From Rhypophila decipiens (taxonomy: Eukaryota; Ascomycota; Sordariomycetes; Sordariales; Naviculisporaceae): DNA of 64,000 nt. The notes under the pieces were generated by a model that saw only the letters and a list, made by a program, of their open reading frames with translations, made no database searches and was not told the DNA's origin. The position numbers and the translations under genes are program-made. Of this stretch, positions 10,427-21,209 are shown piece after piece. The stretch spans positions 496,001-560,000 of the forward strand of contig MU858045.1 of the NCBI GenBank assembly GCA_033297075.1, read 5' to 3'. Position 1 is the stretch's first letter; every line of letters starts with the position of its first letter.

Positions 10427-11938
10427 TTACATGACAGGGCAAAAGTCCTTGATGGACAACGTAGGCTTCGGCTTCGAGTAGACATTGTCGTCCCTGCCGT
10501 TGTCATAAGGCCAGAAAGGCTTGGCGTTATTGTCGACCTTGGGCGCAACCCCGGTGAAATCGTAATTGTAAGGGCCGTTGCCGCCAATATCACGCTTGCC
10601 AACACCCTCACCTTCCTCCTCCTCCTCCTCCTCGGCGACGACAACCTCTCCTCCCTCAGCAACAACGGGACCAACAGTCGGTGTAGGAGGAGCGGGGGGG
10701 GCCTTCTTGGTAGGCAGAATAACGATGCGTCCGGCAATACCACGCGTCACATCACCACCACCACCACCACCTTCCTCGTCTCTCTTGCCATACTTCTCCT
10801 TGGCAGCCTTTTCCTTGCGTCTCTCCTCCTCCTCCGCCTTCTTCTTCTGCTCTGCCTGCCACCTCTCCTCGCCCATGTTCTTCCTCCGAATCTCCTCCGA
10901 CTTCTTCTTCTCGTCCTGTATCTTGCCCTCCTTTTCCTGCTCCTTCTTGAGCTTCTTCTCCTTGGCCTTTTGCTTCTTCTCCTTCTTCAGGTGCTTCTCG
11001 GACGGGTTGTTTATGCGGTTGTGGCTGCCTGGCAGCTCCTCCTTCTTCTTGGCATAAGGCTCGTTGATGCCGAGGATGAGGTTGTCGAAGGTGATGTTCG
11101 GAGGGACAGGGTAATGACCGTACGGGTGTGTGCCGGCGGGGGCCACGAAAAGAGTCTCAGGCGCAGCGCCCGACGGGTCGCCGCGCTTCTGAAGACCCTG
11201 ATCCCAATCCGAGGCGTCAAAGATGACCTCGACGTCCTCGCCGTCCCACTCGTCGTCGTCGTCGTCCTCAACGTCCTCCCACTCGGACTCGACGCCAACA
11301 CCGCCGGACAAAAAGCTGGTGTAGTAGACCCAGTCGTCTTCGGCCAGGGTAATGCCCGTCTTCTCCCACAGATCGGCCTTGATCTTGGCACGCCTCTCCA
11401 ACAGCTCCTTTTCTTTCTTCTGGAACTGTACTAAAACGCCCAAGATTTCGCGCTGCACTTCGGCAAGCTTCTCATCGATCTTCTTCTCCAGGAGCGAAGG
11501 GTTTTTTGGCTGTGGCCTGATCAGCGAGAAGGGGAACTCGCGCCTGAGGTACTGTCTGACACGCCTCCTGATGCTCTCAATCTCGTCGATGTGATTATCG
11601 AGGGTGTCTAACTCTTTCCTCAGCTCCTTGAGTTGGTAATTCACCTCGGCGATGGCTGCCTCGGCCTCCTGTTTCTGGACCAACCTGTCTGGGTAGACTG
11701 GAGGCTCGGGCGGGGGGGTGGGATAGATGGTGGGAAAATATGGCTGGGTTGAGACCTCGGTAGGCTTGTTATGAGGAATTACTGGTCCAGGCCCATTTAG
11801 AGGCCAGAATTCCGGGGGGACGGAGGGGAAGGGTTCAGGAGACCAAGTAACATGGGGGCGGCTGGCGATGGCCGGGTGAAGGCCAACGCCGGCTGGATTG
11901 ACCGGTCCAGGGTTGAAGGGTTGAATAAAGTCCGCCAT
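10427..11938 (-). CDS. Lys/Glu-rich coiled-coil protein ending in a CaaX-like box (CPVM)
   Basis: Single-exon frame of 503 residues; the ATG has A at -3 (CACCATGG). I do not recognise a family. The first ~80 residues are Pro-rich. Residues ~85-190 form a long amphipathic helix or coiled coil (KELRKELDTLDNHIDEIES...). An acidic Asp/Glu patch follows, then a highly charged Lys/Glu helix (~300-385). The C-terminal part is Gly/Pro/Val-rich with a run of seven Glu. Three KR pairs stand at interdomain positions: LQKRGD (about 255), YGKRDE (385-386) and VGKRDI (448-449). The last four residues are CPVM, which fits a farnesylation CaaX box (C, aliphatic, Val, Met). No signal peptide is visible. The neighbouring gene on the same strand (13550-15409) also carries VGKR sites but is not clearly similar otherwise. 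It could be a membrane-anchored coiled-coil protein; the box may also be chance. Confidence 0.7.
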   Translation of the reverse strand: MADFIQPFNPGPVNPAGVGLHPAIASRPHVTWSPEPFPSVPPEFWPLNGPGPVIPHNKPTEVSTQPYFPTIYPTPPPEPPVYPDRLVQKQEAEAAIAEVNYQLKELRKELDTLDNHIDEIESIRRRVRQYLRREFPFSLIRPQPKNPSLLEKKIDEKLAEVQREILGVLVQFQKKEKELLERRAKIKADLWEKTGITLAEDDWVYYTSFLSGGVGVESEWEDVEDDDDDEWDGEDVEVIFDASDWDQGLQKRGDPSGAAPETLFVAPAGTHPYGHYPVPPNITFDNLILGINEPYAKKKEELPGSHNRINNPSEKHLKKEKKQKAKEKKLKKEQEKEGKIQDEKKKSEEIRRKNMGEERWQAEQKKKAEEEERRKEKAAKEKYGKRDEEGGGGGGDVTRGIAGRIVILPTKKAPPAPPTPTVGPVVAEGGEVVVAEEEEEEEGEGVGKRDIGGNGPYNYDFTGVAPKVDNNAKPFWPYDNGRDDNVYSKPKPTLSIKDFCPVM

Positions 11939-13549
11939 GGTGACTCTCTTTTGGTTAGAAAAGAATGGCGTGGACGGATAGAGAGACGGGTAGAAAAGTT
12001 ATAGGACGGTGATTATTAAAGGTGCGGCGGAAAGAAGAGAAAGGGGACGACTGGAAGGGGAGAGAGCGGACGAGGTACTTTAACCTTGGGAATCATAAGA
12101 ATGGGGCGTCATGTTCGGCATCGTCCGGCTCAACCTAAACAGAATTTGCCTTGGTTCCGATGTCGTGATAAGTGTTGATGTAAGGGGTCCGCCCGGTGGC
12201 TCCTGCCGCGAAGTGTAAATGGGCAAAGTTCCCCGGATCGATGACTTTTACCTCCCGGGAAGGAAGATCTGTTCCACTTCTTCTCATGAAAGGAACAATG
12301 GCTCCATCTCAATGCAGAGTACTTTGTGGCTGTCTCCTGGGCTTCTGCATCCTGCCGATGGCCTCCATTGTGCCATGAAATCCACTTCCCCGGCTCCAAT
12401 CTCCTCAAGACGACGATCCTCAACAATGGCATGAGTTATTTATTTTTCATGACCACGATGCCCAACACAGGTAGGTAGTCACATGCACATCCCATCAGGT
12501 CTGTTTCCGCCGATTCCCGCCAAGAAGGTCGATTAAGTTTCTTGTTCAAGTACGTGATCAAGCCCATTGATATATGTCTCCATTCCCGGCTCTGAAAATA
12601 CACGCAGTGAGCAGCCCTTGTCCACTTCAAAGGGATCCTCGCCGCTTTCTCAATGTACACACATGTCACAAGATGGCCCTTCGCCGCTGATGCCGCCAAC
12701 TAGCCGGGTAAGCATCAAATCAATGACGATGACATGGAACGAACCATAAGCCATACCATAGGTATACCATGTACCGGGAGCCAGTAACCGGTATACACTC
12801 CCGAACCGAAACGCCGAGGTACTTCGTTTCTCAACGGATTTGGAAAACGCCCCTTGCGCCTCGTCTCAGACTAGCTGGTCGTTGAACTCGGTCAACATCC
12901 ATAGGAACGAACAGGACAACACTCACTCAACGACGACAGCATCTAATTATGACGGCATTTATGACAGTGTCATCTTCCAAGTACATAGCACGGGTAACAA
13001 ACCAGGCCCCATATACACATCATGTTCTTGTCTATATGATGATCAAAAAGCAAGACCTACGTGACAATCCTATTCTATATCCAAAAGAGAAAATTGACAA
13101 TTGCGACTGAGGCCCAATAATACATCCATCTCACCTGATCTGGCACATAATGAGCACAGATAACTCAAGATAAACCGACGAGGAGGAGACCACAAACAGA
13201 GCAAGTCACAAAGAGGACAAAGTTGCGTATAGCAAGAAGATGAAAGCAAGATCAAGTTACCTACGGACACCAACTACCTACAAAACTACAAAACCATCCA
13301 CTAAATACAAATAAATCTCTTACAAAAACACCACGTCCCAAGTCCCAACTCCAGCCACCATACTCCATCCTAGCTCCGTCCAGTTCCGTAACCAACTCCA
13401 AAGTCCAGCCATTTTAATCACATCACATCATGCCCCCGACGCCAGCCCCTTCCAAGAAAGGTGAGCAATGGTTCAAGATCTGCCATACCGCACCAAATTC
13501 TGGATGAAAAGGCCACGTGTAAAAGGCCAGCAGAAACCAAATCAAATAC
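11939..13549. other. Intergenic, 1.6 kb
   Basis: No gene supported. The part next to 11938 is the probable promoter of the minus-strand Lys/Glu-rich gene. The segment near 12760-12830 is rich in GGTA/TACC steps (GTATACC, GGTATAC) without forming a clear long inverted repeat. The right end is the 3' flank of the next minus-strand gene. Confidence 0.45.
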
Positions 13550-15409
13550 TCAACTAGGGGGAGTACACCCAGCAGCAGACTCAACAGTCGCAGTAGAAGT
13601 AGCAGTAGCAGTAGTAGTGGTAGTAGTAGTGCTCACAGAAGTGGTCCCCCCAAGGAAATGCTCAAAGAATTTGGGGTCCTTGGATAGATAGATATGCTCT
13701 GGAATCCGAGCCGGACGACTCCTAATCATCTCGTCGCGCTTTCCCACCGCCGCCGGGGGAGCAGTAGGCTCAGCAGCAGCAGCAGCAGCAGCAGCAGCAA
13801 TAGAGCTCACAGCAGGGATAACCGTCGCGAACTGCTCATAAAATTTCGGCCCCTTGGATAGATAATAGGGTCCAAGATCCGGAATCACCAACAGGTCAAC
13901 ACCGCGCTTCCCCACCGCCGAGGGATCAGCCAACACAGGTACAGGCGTCGGTTCAATGGTGACCGTCTCGGTGGTTGTCACAGTCTTGGTCACAACCTTG
14001 TAAACAGGCCCCTTTGTCGGCTCGGGATAAGGGTGGTTTGCCAGATACGATGTCACCCAATCCTCCCAAAGGGTTTTCGTCGAGCTAGATTGACGGGCCG
14101 TACCCGTGGGGTGACTCGGGTCAGCACGCAAATCAGTGATGGTCGAAGTTGCAGCTGCCTGCTGGGCTTTGCGCCTGGCCTCATCCTTCGAGCGCCAGAT
14201 ATCCATGGCGCTGGCCAACCTCTCCAATTCCTTGGCCCTGGTCGAATCAGGAGTCGGCTCGGCCGTCTCAGTGATGGTCGAAGTCGCAGCTGCCTCTGTC
14301 TGCTGGGCTTTGTGCCTGGCCTCAACCCTCGACAACCAGATCTCTGCTTTGCTGACCAACTCCTCCAATTTCTTCAATTTCTCGGCCCTGGCCGAATCAG
14401 GAGTCGGCTCAGGAGTCGGCTCGGCGGTCTCAGTGAAAGTCGAACTCGCACCTGCCTGCTGGGCCTTGCGCCTGGCCTCTTGAACCTGATGAAGTATTTC
14501 CCTCCAGTCAGCTTTGTCCCATTTCTTGAGCTCAGTCGGATTAGGAGTCGACTCAGCGTGCGTGGGTGAGCTGGCAGTCTTGGTCTCGAGCAGGGAGCGG
14601 CCCACGATCTGCCCCACGGGCTCCTCGTCGTCCTCCTGCTCGATCGTGAGAACAAGCTCGAGCAGCTCCTCGGCAGCCTCGCCAGACTCCTCAGCCTGCT
14701 GCAAGGCCGCCAAGTTCGCAAGCCCGACCACGTCGTTGGCCTGAGCAAAGAGCGAAGCAAACTCCAACAGATCTTCAGAGGCCGGCTCCAGATCAGCAAC
14801 CAGCTGATCGACAAACTCCGGGCCGAGGTCGTCGGCCAGGCTGGCAAAGATTTTCCCAAGCACTGCCGCCGAAGAGCCAGAGTCGGGCTCGCCACCAACC
14901 TGGGCAAAGAACTCGTTGAAATCCTTGTAAGGGGATCCGTTGGGGTAGGGTGCGAGGCCAGGAGGAACCTTTGCAACCAGCGGTCGCAGCTCGATTGCAT
15001 CCTTGTAAGAAGCTTTCACACGCCTGGGTGGTGGCAGGTCATTGTCAAATTCATCAATCTCGTAATAGCCGGCCTTGAGGGCAGCGGACAGCCTCCACTT
15101 TTTGTTCTTGAGTAGAGCCTGGACGTCTCGGAGCTTTTCGTTGATAATCTTCAGGGCCAGTTTTGTGCTCTCGACGAGCGTGGAACGGATAAGCTGCCAG
15201 TTTGGCTCGTCCCATCTTTTGTCAAGCCCAGAAGTGGGAGTAATAATAACCACAGTCTCTGTCTCGGTACCAGTAGTAGTGGTGGTGGGAACTGTAACAG
15301 TGTGGATGGATGCAAAGGGTACGACGCTACCATGAACAATAAAGGGGATGGACCCGGGGTACAGAGGGAAGTTGGGAACGCCCACGGCCGTTGGTGGGAG
15401 AACCGGCAT
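13550..15409 (-). CDS. Repeat-containing protein with KR-flanked modules, function unknown
   Basis: Single-exon frame of 619 residues. An in-frame stop codon lies shortly upstream of the ATG, so this start is sound unless there is a spliced leader exon. No known family. The N-terminus is Pro- and Thr-rich and mildly hydrophobic but not a convincing signal peptide. KR occurs at 64-65 (DKRWDEPNW). Residues ~70-270 are helical and acidic. Then come about three degenerate repeats built on EARRKAQQ followed by a Thr/Ala/Pro linker (TETAEPTP). The C-terminal ~125 residues hold two copies, 56 residues apart, of a block starting AVGKR (KR at 501-502 and 557-558) and containing YLSKxPKFxExF, separated by poly-Ala and ended by poly-Thr. 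A protein with KR-bounded repeats resembles Kex2-processed precursors, but entry to the secretory pathway is not shown. It could equally be a structural or intracellular low-complexity protein. Confidence 0.68.
   Translation of the reverse strand: MPVLPPTAVGVPNFPLYPGSIPFIVHGSVVPFASIHTVTVPTTTTTGTETETVVIITPTSGLDKRWDEPNWQLIRSTLVESTKLALKIINEKLRDVQALLKNKKWRLSAALKAGYYEIDEFDNDLPPPRRVKASYKDAIELRPLVAKVPPGLAPYPNGSPYKDFNEFFAQVGGEPDSGSSAAVLGKIFASLADDLGPEFVDQLVADLEPASEDLLEFASLFAQANDVVGLANLAALQQAEESGEAAEELLELVLTIEQEDDEEPVGQIVGRSLLETKTASSPTHAESTPNPTELKKWDKADWREILHQVQEARRKAQQAGASSTFTETAEPTPEPTPDSARAEKLKKLEELVSKAEIWLSRVEARHKAQQTEAAATSTITETAEPTPDSTRAKELERLASAMDIWRSKDEARRKAQQAAATSTITDLRADPSHPTGTARQSSSTKTLWEDWVTSYLANHPYPEPTKGPVYKVVTKTVTTTETVTIEPTPVPVLADPSAVGKRGVDLLVIPDLGPYYLSKGPKFYEQFATVIPAVSSIAAAAAAAAAEPTAPPAAVGKRDEMIRSRPARIPEHIYLSKDPKFFEHFLGGTTSVSTTTTTTTATATSTATVESAAGCTPPS
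13771..13800. repeat. CAG trinucleotide repeat (poly-Ala codons on the minus strand)
   Basis: About ten CAG/CAA triplets in a row inside the repeat-containing gene. On the coding (minus) strand they read as GCN alanine codons, giving the nine-Ala linker between the two AVGKR blocks. Such tracts vary in length between strains. Confidence 0.85.
14110..14530 (-). repeat. Three degenerate coding repeats (EARRKAQQ modules)
   Basis: The plus strand shows three copies of a GCTGGGCYTTGYGCCTGGCC segment at about 14161, 14299 and 14457. On the coding strand these give QEARRKAQQ, VEARHKAQQ and DEARRKAQQ. Each is preceded by a Trp-containing helix (DWREI, EIWLSR, DIWRSK) and followed by a Thr/Ala linker. 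The first two linkers contain TETAEPTPxxxPDSxRA-like sequence; the third copy is truncated. The period is about 45-52 codons, which points to recent tandem growth inside the gene. Confidence 0.75.
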
Positions 15410-16547
15410 CTTGGGACCGGCTGTGGGTGATCAGCCTGTGGTGGTCAAGTGGTAAGGACAAAGGTTGAAGGCAAAAGTTGAGAAGAGAGTGGGAAAGCAG
15501 AACAGTCCTTCAATCTGTTCAGTCTTGAATGAAAGTTCAGATTTTAAAAGAAAGAAAATATCGAGGGAGAAACTTCCCATAATGAGGAGGGGTTTTGTGA
15601 ATCATTATGTATCGTATGCCGACGTCTTGCTCTCCACAAACGAGAGTGAATATGGTTCGACGTGGCGCCGGAAAACCGAGGTAAACAGCTGGAAAGATAT
15701 CTCCTCGCAGCTCCTACGACCCCAGAAAGAAGAAACCGCCATCAGCAATGGCGGGGAAACGGTGAGAAATAGAAAAGCAAGCATATTCCACCTCACCGTA
15801 CCTCCTAAATATCCACATATGTATTAGACCGGCTTGAGAGCGGGCCAGGCTTGCTGAGCGAGGCGGCTTGAGGGAGGGAAGGAACCTGTCTTGTGATAAT
15901 TCGTGTCTTATCGGACCCGGCCAGACCAACCTAGCAAAACTCAATTCAGATCATACGCCTTCCCTCTCGGAACCGCGCCCAGCCGTAACAAACGGGGACC
16001 CTTCCTCTTAGCGTGCTATGGGCAAAGAGAAGAACTTCTTAGTTCCCTCCCCAAAGCCACAAGGAAATCGTCTTTCTGGGGATCCGTGTCTTTAAAGGAA
16101 CGGGAATACTTGGTCTTGAAACGTAGGTAAGCAGTTAGCCCAGATCAAAATAAGGCCACAATTACTCTTGTCAATCATAGGACAGACACGACGTTGATCT
16201 GATAATTCATAATACAGTGATCATAGTATGAGACGAAAGTAATGAAAGATAATTTCACCCAATAGAGCGGTAATCAGACCAGATCAAAGAAAGATTCTGA
16301 GAACTTGATCCAAGGAACCAAGAGACAGACTTGCAGTTCCACTCCAATTTGTGGGACAAGTCCGCTTGTTTCTTACTGTTGGATAAACTCGTCAGCAGAT
16401 GTCATATGCAGCTTTGGAAGGAAGATAACACAGTGGGTACAGCAAGCCTCATGAACCTTCATCAGCATCATATATACACCGGTTCGGTGATATTCGGCTA
16501 TATACATCTTCTACACACGATAATACTTCTATCACCAGCATATGGAA
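15410..16547. other. Intergenic, 1.1 kb
   Basis: No gene supported. The left part is the probable promoter and leader of the minus-strand gene starting at 15409. The right part is the 3' flank of the minus-strand zinc-finger regulator. The open frames here are short and without domains. Confidence 0.45.
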
Positions 16548-19500
16548 TCAGCCCAAGCCCACAGCCGAAGCCGCATTACCCAACTGCTGCAACAGCTGCA
16601 CAATATTTTCACTGATGGGGGGTAACACGTTCCCACCGCCGCCTCCAACTGTGCTGCCTGCATCCCGGGCGAAATTCTCACGCAATATCACCCGTGCAAT
16701 TTCCATACAGGCCTGCGGGTCTTCAAGCAAGCTTTCCAGTACTGCAGGTTGGCGGTTCTGTGGCTGAACCGAAAAGGTCAACGGACCACGAATAGCCGGT
16801 GTTTCTTCATCAAAGTAGATGTAGCGGTGCACCAAGTTGGAATGCTCATCGTCCAGGTAGACTGGGCCTTCCAGCATTTCGTTGATCTTGATCCCTCTTC
16901 CCCTCCAAGGCCTCTTGGCCTTCACAACCACCCCATAAGTCCAAATACACAGCGCAGCGTGATGGACGGCAACTGCGTAAAAGTCTTTGAGATGTCCTGG
17001 TGGGAACAACTTGCCCTGCCGCAGAATCTGCCCAGCGTGCCAAAGGGCCTGCCGAGCCTCGTAATTCTCGGACCAACGCTGGAGGATGGGATAGACGGCC
17101 CGCGCCTGCTCCTCACCTTCTTTCCCCGAAAACAGCTGGAGGTCATCCAGAGACACATGCAAGTTCATGAGCAGCAGATGAAGCACGATACTCTCTTGCG
17201 CAGATACCATCTCATGCCAATCATGGGTGACGAGCTGGAATGTACTCAGCATCTGGCAAAGTTCTTGATGCCGTGAGCTTAAAAGGAGGTTCTGATTTTG
17301 GTTTCCATTCCCCGATGCAACTCCCGACGAAGCACCCAGATGTTGTTGTGCAGTTGGCCGGTAGATCGCATTGAGCTGTCTGTATTCCCATATCAGAGAC
17401 CAGAAACCGTGCAGGTAGATGGAGATGGCATATTGTACGTCCACCTGGTGATGATTGGCAGCAAGAAGGTTGATGTCGCGAAAGAGATCACCCAAAGAGG
17501 GTGCCGGCCGTCTGCCCTCTGCCGCGGTCGCTGCTGCAAACTCGAGATACCTGATCTTGAACTCTTCTGCTGTCCTCGAGAACCACAGCTCTTTGGAGCA
17601 TGGCAGCGGGAGGCCGAGCTCGGCATACGACATGGACGGATTGCAGAACTGCGTCATGGACACCTGTGAATCCCTCAGGTACGCATGGAAGACCAGTCTT
17701 TTCCACGACTCAAGCTCATACCAACGTTTCCATTTCTCTTCCAGTACCTTCCCTTCGTCCGAGGCATCAATCACAACGCTCGGATAGGACGACCTATGAA
17801 ATCTTCCGCGGTAGCGCATCATGGCGATCGGAATCTGTAAATGGCATTCGGCAATCTCCATCTTTCGCCTATTTCCGCTCCAGAGCGCCACGTCCTGGAC
17901 CATGATCAACGTCTGAACAGGAACGATATCTGCGATTTTGGTATTGGCCTCCTCGAACCGGTCAAATATTGTGACACGAACGGCCTCCTGCAGAGCCAAT
18001 CCGAACCGCCGGAGTGCTGGTACCGGGGTAAGAAAGGCACCAGCTGACGCGGCCATGGCTAACCACTCAGGCCATTGGGTATTCAAGGACAACGACCCGT
18101 AATGAATCCAAGCCGAGACAGAACAGAGCTGGGAGGCCAGAAAGATATGGATCCACGAGTCCATCATTTCGGTCGAGGGAAACGACGACGCAACTCTGGT
18201 CATGGTACTGTTATCCCGGCACGTGCTAAGGACGATACCCAGGATTTTATCTCGCCCGGCCGAGTACAGCTTCTCCGCAATAACCCGGTCGACATTCCTT
18301 GTCCCGGTTTCCTCGATCCTGTTGCCATTGGGATCCCTGGCCGGGAGGGGCAAGTTAGACTGCTCGTTGAAGAAATGGTCTGTTTTTGCTGGACTCCAGC
18401 GCCACGGTGACTCGGTCCACATCTTGACAAGTTTTGACCTCATGGTTTCAATCTCTGCACCGTTGGACTGAGCTGGATGAAAGTTTGATGCGGCCGGGTC
18501 ACTCCCGGAAAAGCCTTCTTGCGGGTTCCAGTTGTCCAAGAGGCCGAAGTCTAGGTCCTTGAGATCAAAGTGTGTATTATCACAAAAGTCCAAGACTGCC
18601 AGTCCCTGCGCTTCTGCCAGCCTCGGCGGGTTGGAAAATGACTGGTCGTATAGTACATCACGTAAAAAGTCGGTAAAGGGCAAGCGACTCACGTCCACCA
18701 TGTCAGTTCCCTGATACGAGGGCTGAAAGGCGTCTGGATTTGCTTGTTCCATCATGCTCGGGTTGCTTTGGTCCATTATGGTCTCCGGCGTAGGCAACTG
18801 AGTTTGGCCTTCTTCATTCACGATTGGGTTGCTGGAGGGAATTGAAGTCTGGTTTGTTGACCGTAACTCTAGCTGATGTGACGGGTAGGACGATATCTGA
18901 GTATGGACACTGGGTGAGACTGATTCGAGCTTCCGATCTTCCGTAACTGGAGGCGGGGGAGGTGGAGGGTGATAAGACGATTCAGGACCAAAACTCGGGG
19001 CATGGCTGGAAGAGCGGCCATTGGAGGACAGATGCAACAGGTGCAAGGCAGCATCTTCTGACGAAGCATGCTCGCAAGTGATGCCGCGGGTCTTGCATCG
19101 AGTGCATCTTAAGGCATAATCGTCAGTCTAGGATGCTTCTATATAAAGAAGCCCAACATATGGCAAGGGATCAACTTACGGTTTCACCTCTTCACATTTT
19201 ACTCGTGCCTTTGCACAAGCCTGGCAGGCATGTGCAACGCGACCAGCACCGGGGGAGGACGTGATGCGACGACGCTTGTTGCCATTGTCATCTTGGTGAT
19301 TTGCCCGGTGACGCTTCAGGAGGTCGGCCCGAGAGAAGGCTTTGGAACATATCTGATGTGTGTTAGTGCGAAGGACAATGAGATTGTGGGGGTTTGGGGG
19401 AGGTTGAAACACACATCACATGTAAAACGCTTGCCAAGGGTGTGGGTTGAGATATGCCTCTATTCGAGTCGAGTGTCTTGTCAGTAAAATGTCGGATGTG

Positions 19501-20037
19501 CGATCAAGTTGACGCTATGGGTGGTGTGGCAACATACTTGGAGATGCTCTGGACGAGAGTACCGACCTATTAGCAGAGATAAATGTGAGTTACGTTACAT
19601 ATGTACCATGGGAACTCAACGTGAGAGAAGGAAGACTTACGTAAACAATCGGCACATTGGTAAAGAGACTTGTTGGCGTCATGTCCCGTCTGCGGTGTTA
19701 CATTGGAGGCTGATGCGGATCCGGCCGACTGAGGTGTTGGAGATTCGGTGGATCGTGAGACGGACAGCGGAGCCGGGACACTATTGCTGCTGACTTGGCC
19801 CGGAGCGGAAGCCACGGAAGCCAAGGCGGATCCCGTGGTGACCAGCGGAGCCAAGGATAAGCCGCCGCTAAGTGAAGTGGAGTTGCCCGGATGAGAAGTC
19901 GGGTGCGGACGGAAGGCATGTGGATGTGGTTGTGGTCGAAGAAGGGGCGGTGGAGGCGGGTGAGGATAGGAATGTGGGAGAGAATCGGCACGGGGCGAGT
20001 CCGGAGGGTGGATGAGATTGCCAATCGGGCTTGCCAT
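16548..20037 (-). CDS. Transcription factor with two C2H2 fingers plus a Zn2Cys6 cluster and fungal_trans domain
   Basis: Five exons on the minus strand: 20037..19641, 19566..19538 (29 nt), 19459..19415 (45 nt), 19352..19180 and 19107..16548, giving 1067 residues. All introns are GT-AG and the frame closes exactly. The first ~125 residues are Pro/Ser/His-rich. Finger 1 has C128, C131, H144, H148 and finger 2 has C156, C159, H172, H176, both C-x2-C-x12-H-x3-H. A short basic linker (NKRRRI) leads to a binuclear cluster with C200, C203, C210, C216, C219 and C226 (CX2CX6CX5CX2CX6C). Residues ~465-720 have the helical pattern of the fungal-specific (fungal_trans) regulatory domain. It is expected to be nuclear and DNA-binding. 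Proteins combining both finger types are a known minority class in Pezizomycotina; I cannot name this one. The finger region is cut into unusually small exons. Confidence 0.88.
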
Positions 20038-21209
20038 ATCTGATGTGTGACAAATCAACGTAAAAGAACAGACTGTGTACAAGACATCATTCTTCAAAGT
20101 CCATAGAAAGGGCAGAAGGTATATGGATATGTCGAATGATCCAGCACACAGAATGTCGAGTATGAAGGCTGTCGAACTCCCGACAGATGCCGTATCGAAG
20201 CTTGATGGCGTTTACCGGGGTGGGTTAGTGGAAAAACACACGGAGCTGAGGATTTAGAAGGAACTACAGAACGTGTTCGCCGGATTGTTGGACCGGAAGG
20301 TACAACTAATTATTCCGGCCACCAACAAGGGATACAAACCACGATTATCATGAGAAAGGAAGGCACAAACGGGGAGCCGAGAAACTGGCTCATGTTCCAA
20401 ACTTCCACGCGTCCTTCCTTCCTGCCCATCTCTCCGGGTTCTTGTCTTGCCCATCTTCGGCGGGAAGGCACGCGGGTCTCGGGGGTTCCTCTTGGCAGGT
20501 TTCCAAGAACGGGTTAGGAGCTTTTCCCGCCGCCGCTCAGACCCCGACTTTCCGACTTCTTTCCTCTTGGATTATCGCGGAGATTTTGGCACACCTGTCT
20601 CGGAAATTATGCTCATCCTACGATATTAGGTTGAGTTGGGAGAAGCTTTAATGTGTTGTGTTTCTCAGGATTAGATGTTTTGGAGGTCGATAGTGGGCGC
20701 CGTGGCTTCTGGCTATTGACATGGTAAGTGCAAGGGTCTTCTCTCAGATTAATCATGACTGGGGCTAAATTCACTGACCGAATAAGGGAATCCAGGTTGC
20801 CTATTCCTTAATACTGGGAAATACTCGGGCCTCATATATAACCTCACTATATTGTCAAATAGCTGGCTGTCGTCGGTACAGGAAGCTGCTATTATAAATG
20901 ACAGCGGGTCGGTGTTGATTATCCGTACCGAGGACGCAGAGTAACGTACCTCCGTTGCATGCACAATTTATGACAACGTGCAGAATATTGCGTATTCCCG
21001 ATCTCAACATGTTGATCCCCCAGATGATGTATCACTCATTCCAGCAATGGATGCATCTCATCCGCTCAGATTAGGGTATGAACAATAACAACAACCATGG
21101 CCCGCAATGGAGGTGAAATGTCAAAGATATTTCAGTCCAAGTCCTCAACAAGCTCTTCCAGGTCCGCTTTCTTTTCTTCACCCTTTTTCTTCTCCTCCAC
21201 GTGCACCTT
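20038..21209. other. Intergenic, 1.2 kb
   Basis: No gene supported. It holds the promoter of the minus-strand regulator (start codon at 20037) and the 3' flank of ric8, whose stop codon is at 21210-21212. The GC-richer block at about 20380-20600 contains only short, mutually overlapping frames. Confidence 0.45.

Noticed and set aside
10160..11434. 424-codon plus-strand frame, very Leu-rich
   Set aside because: It is the exact antisense of the Lys/Glu-rich gene; AAG/GAG codons read backwards as CTT/CTC give poly-Leu. It has no domain.
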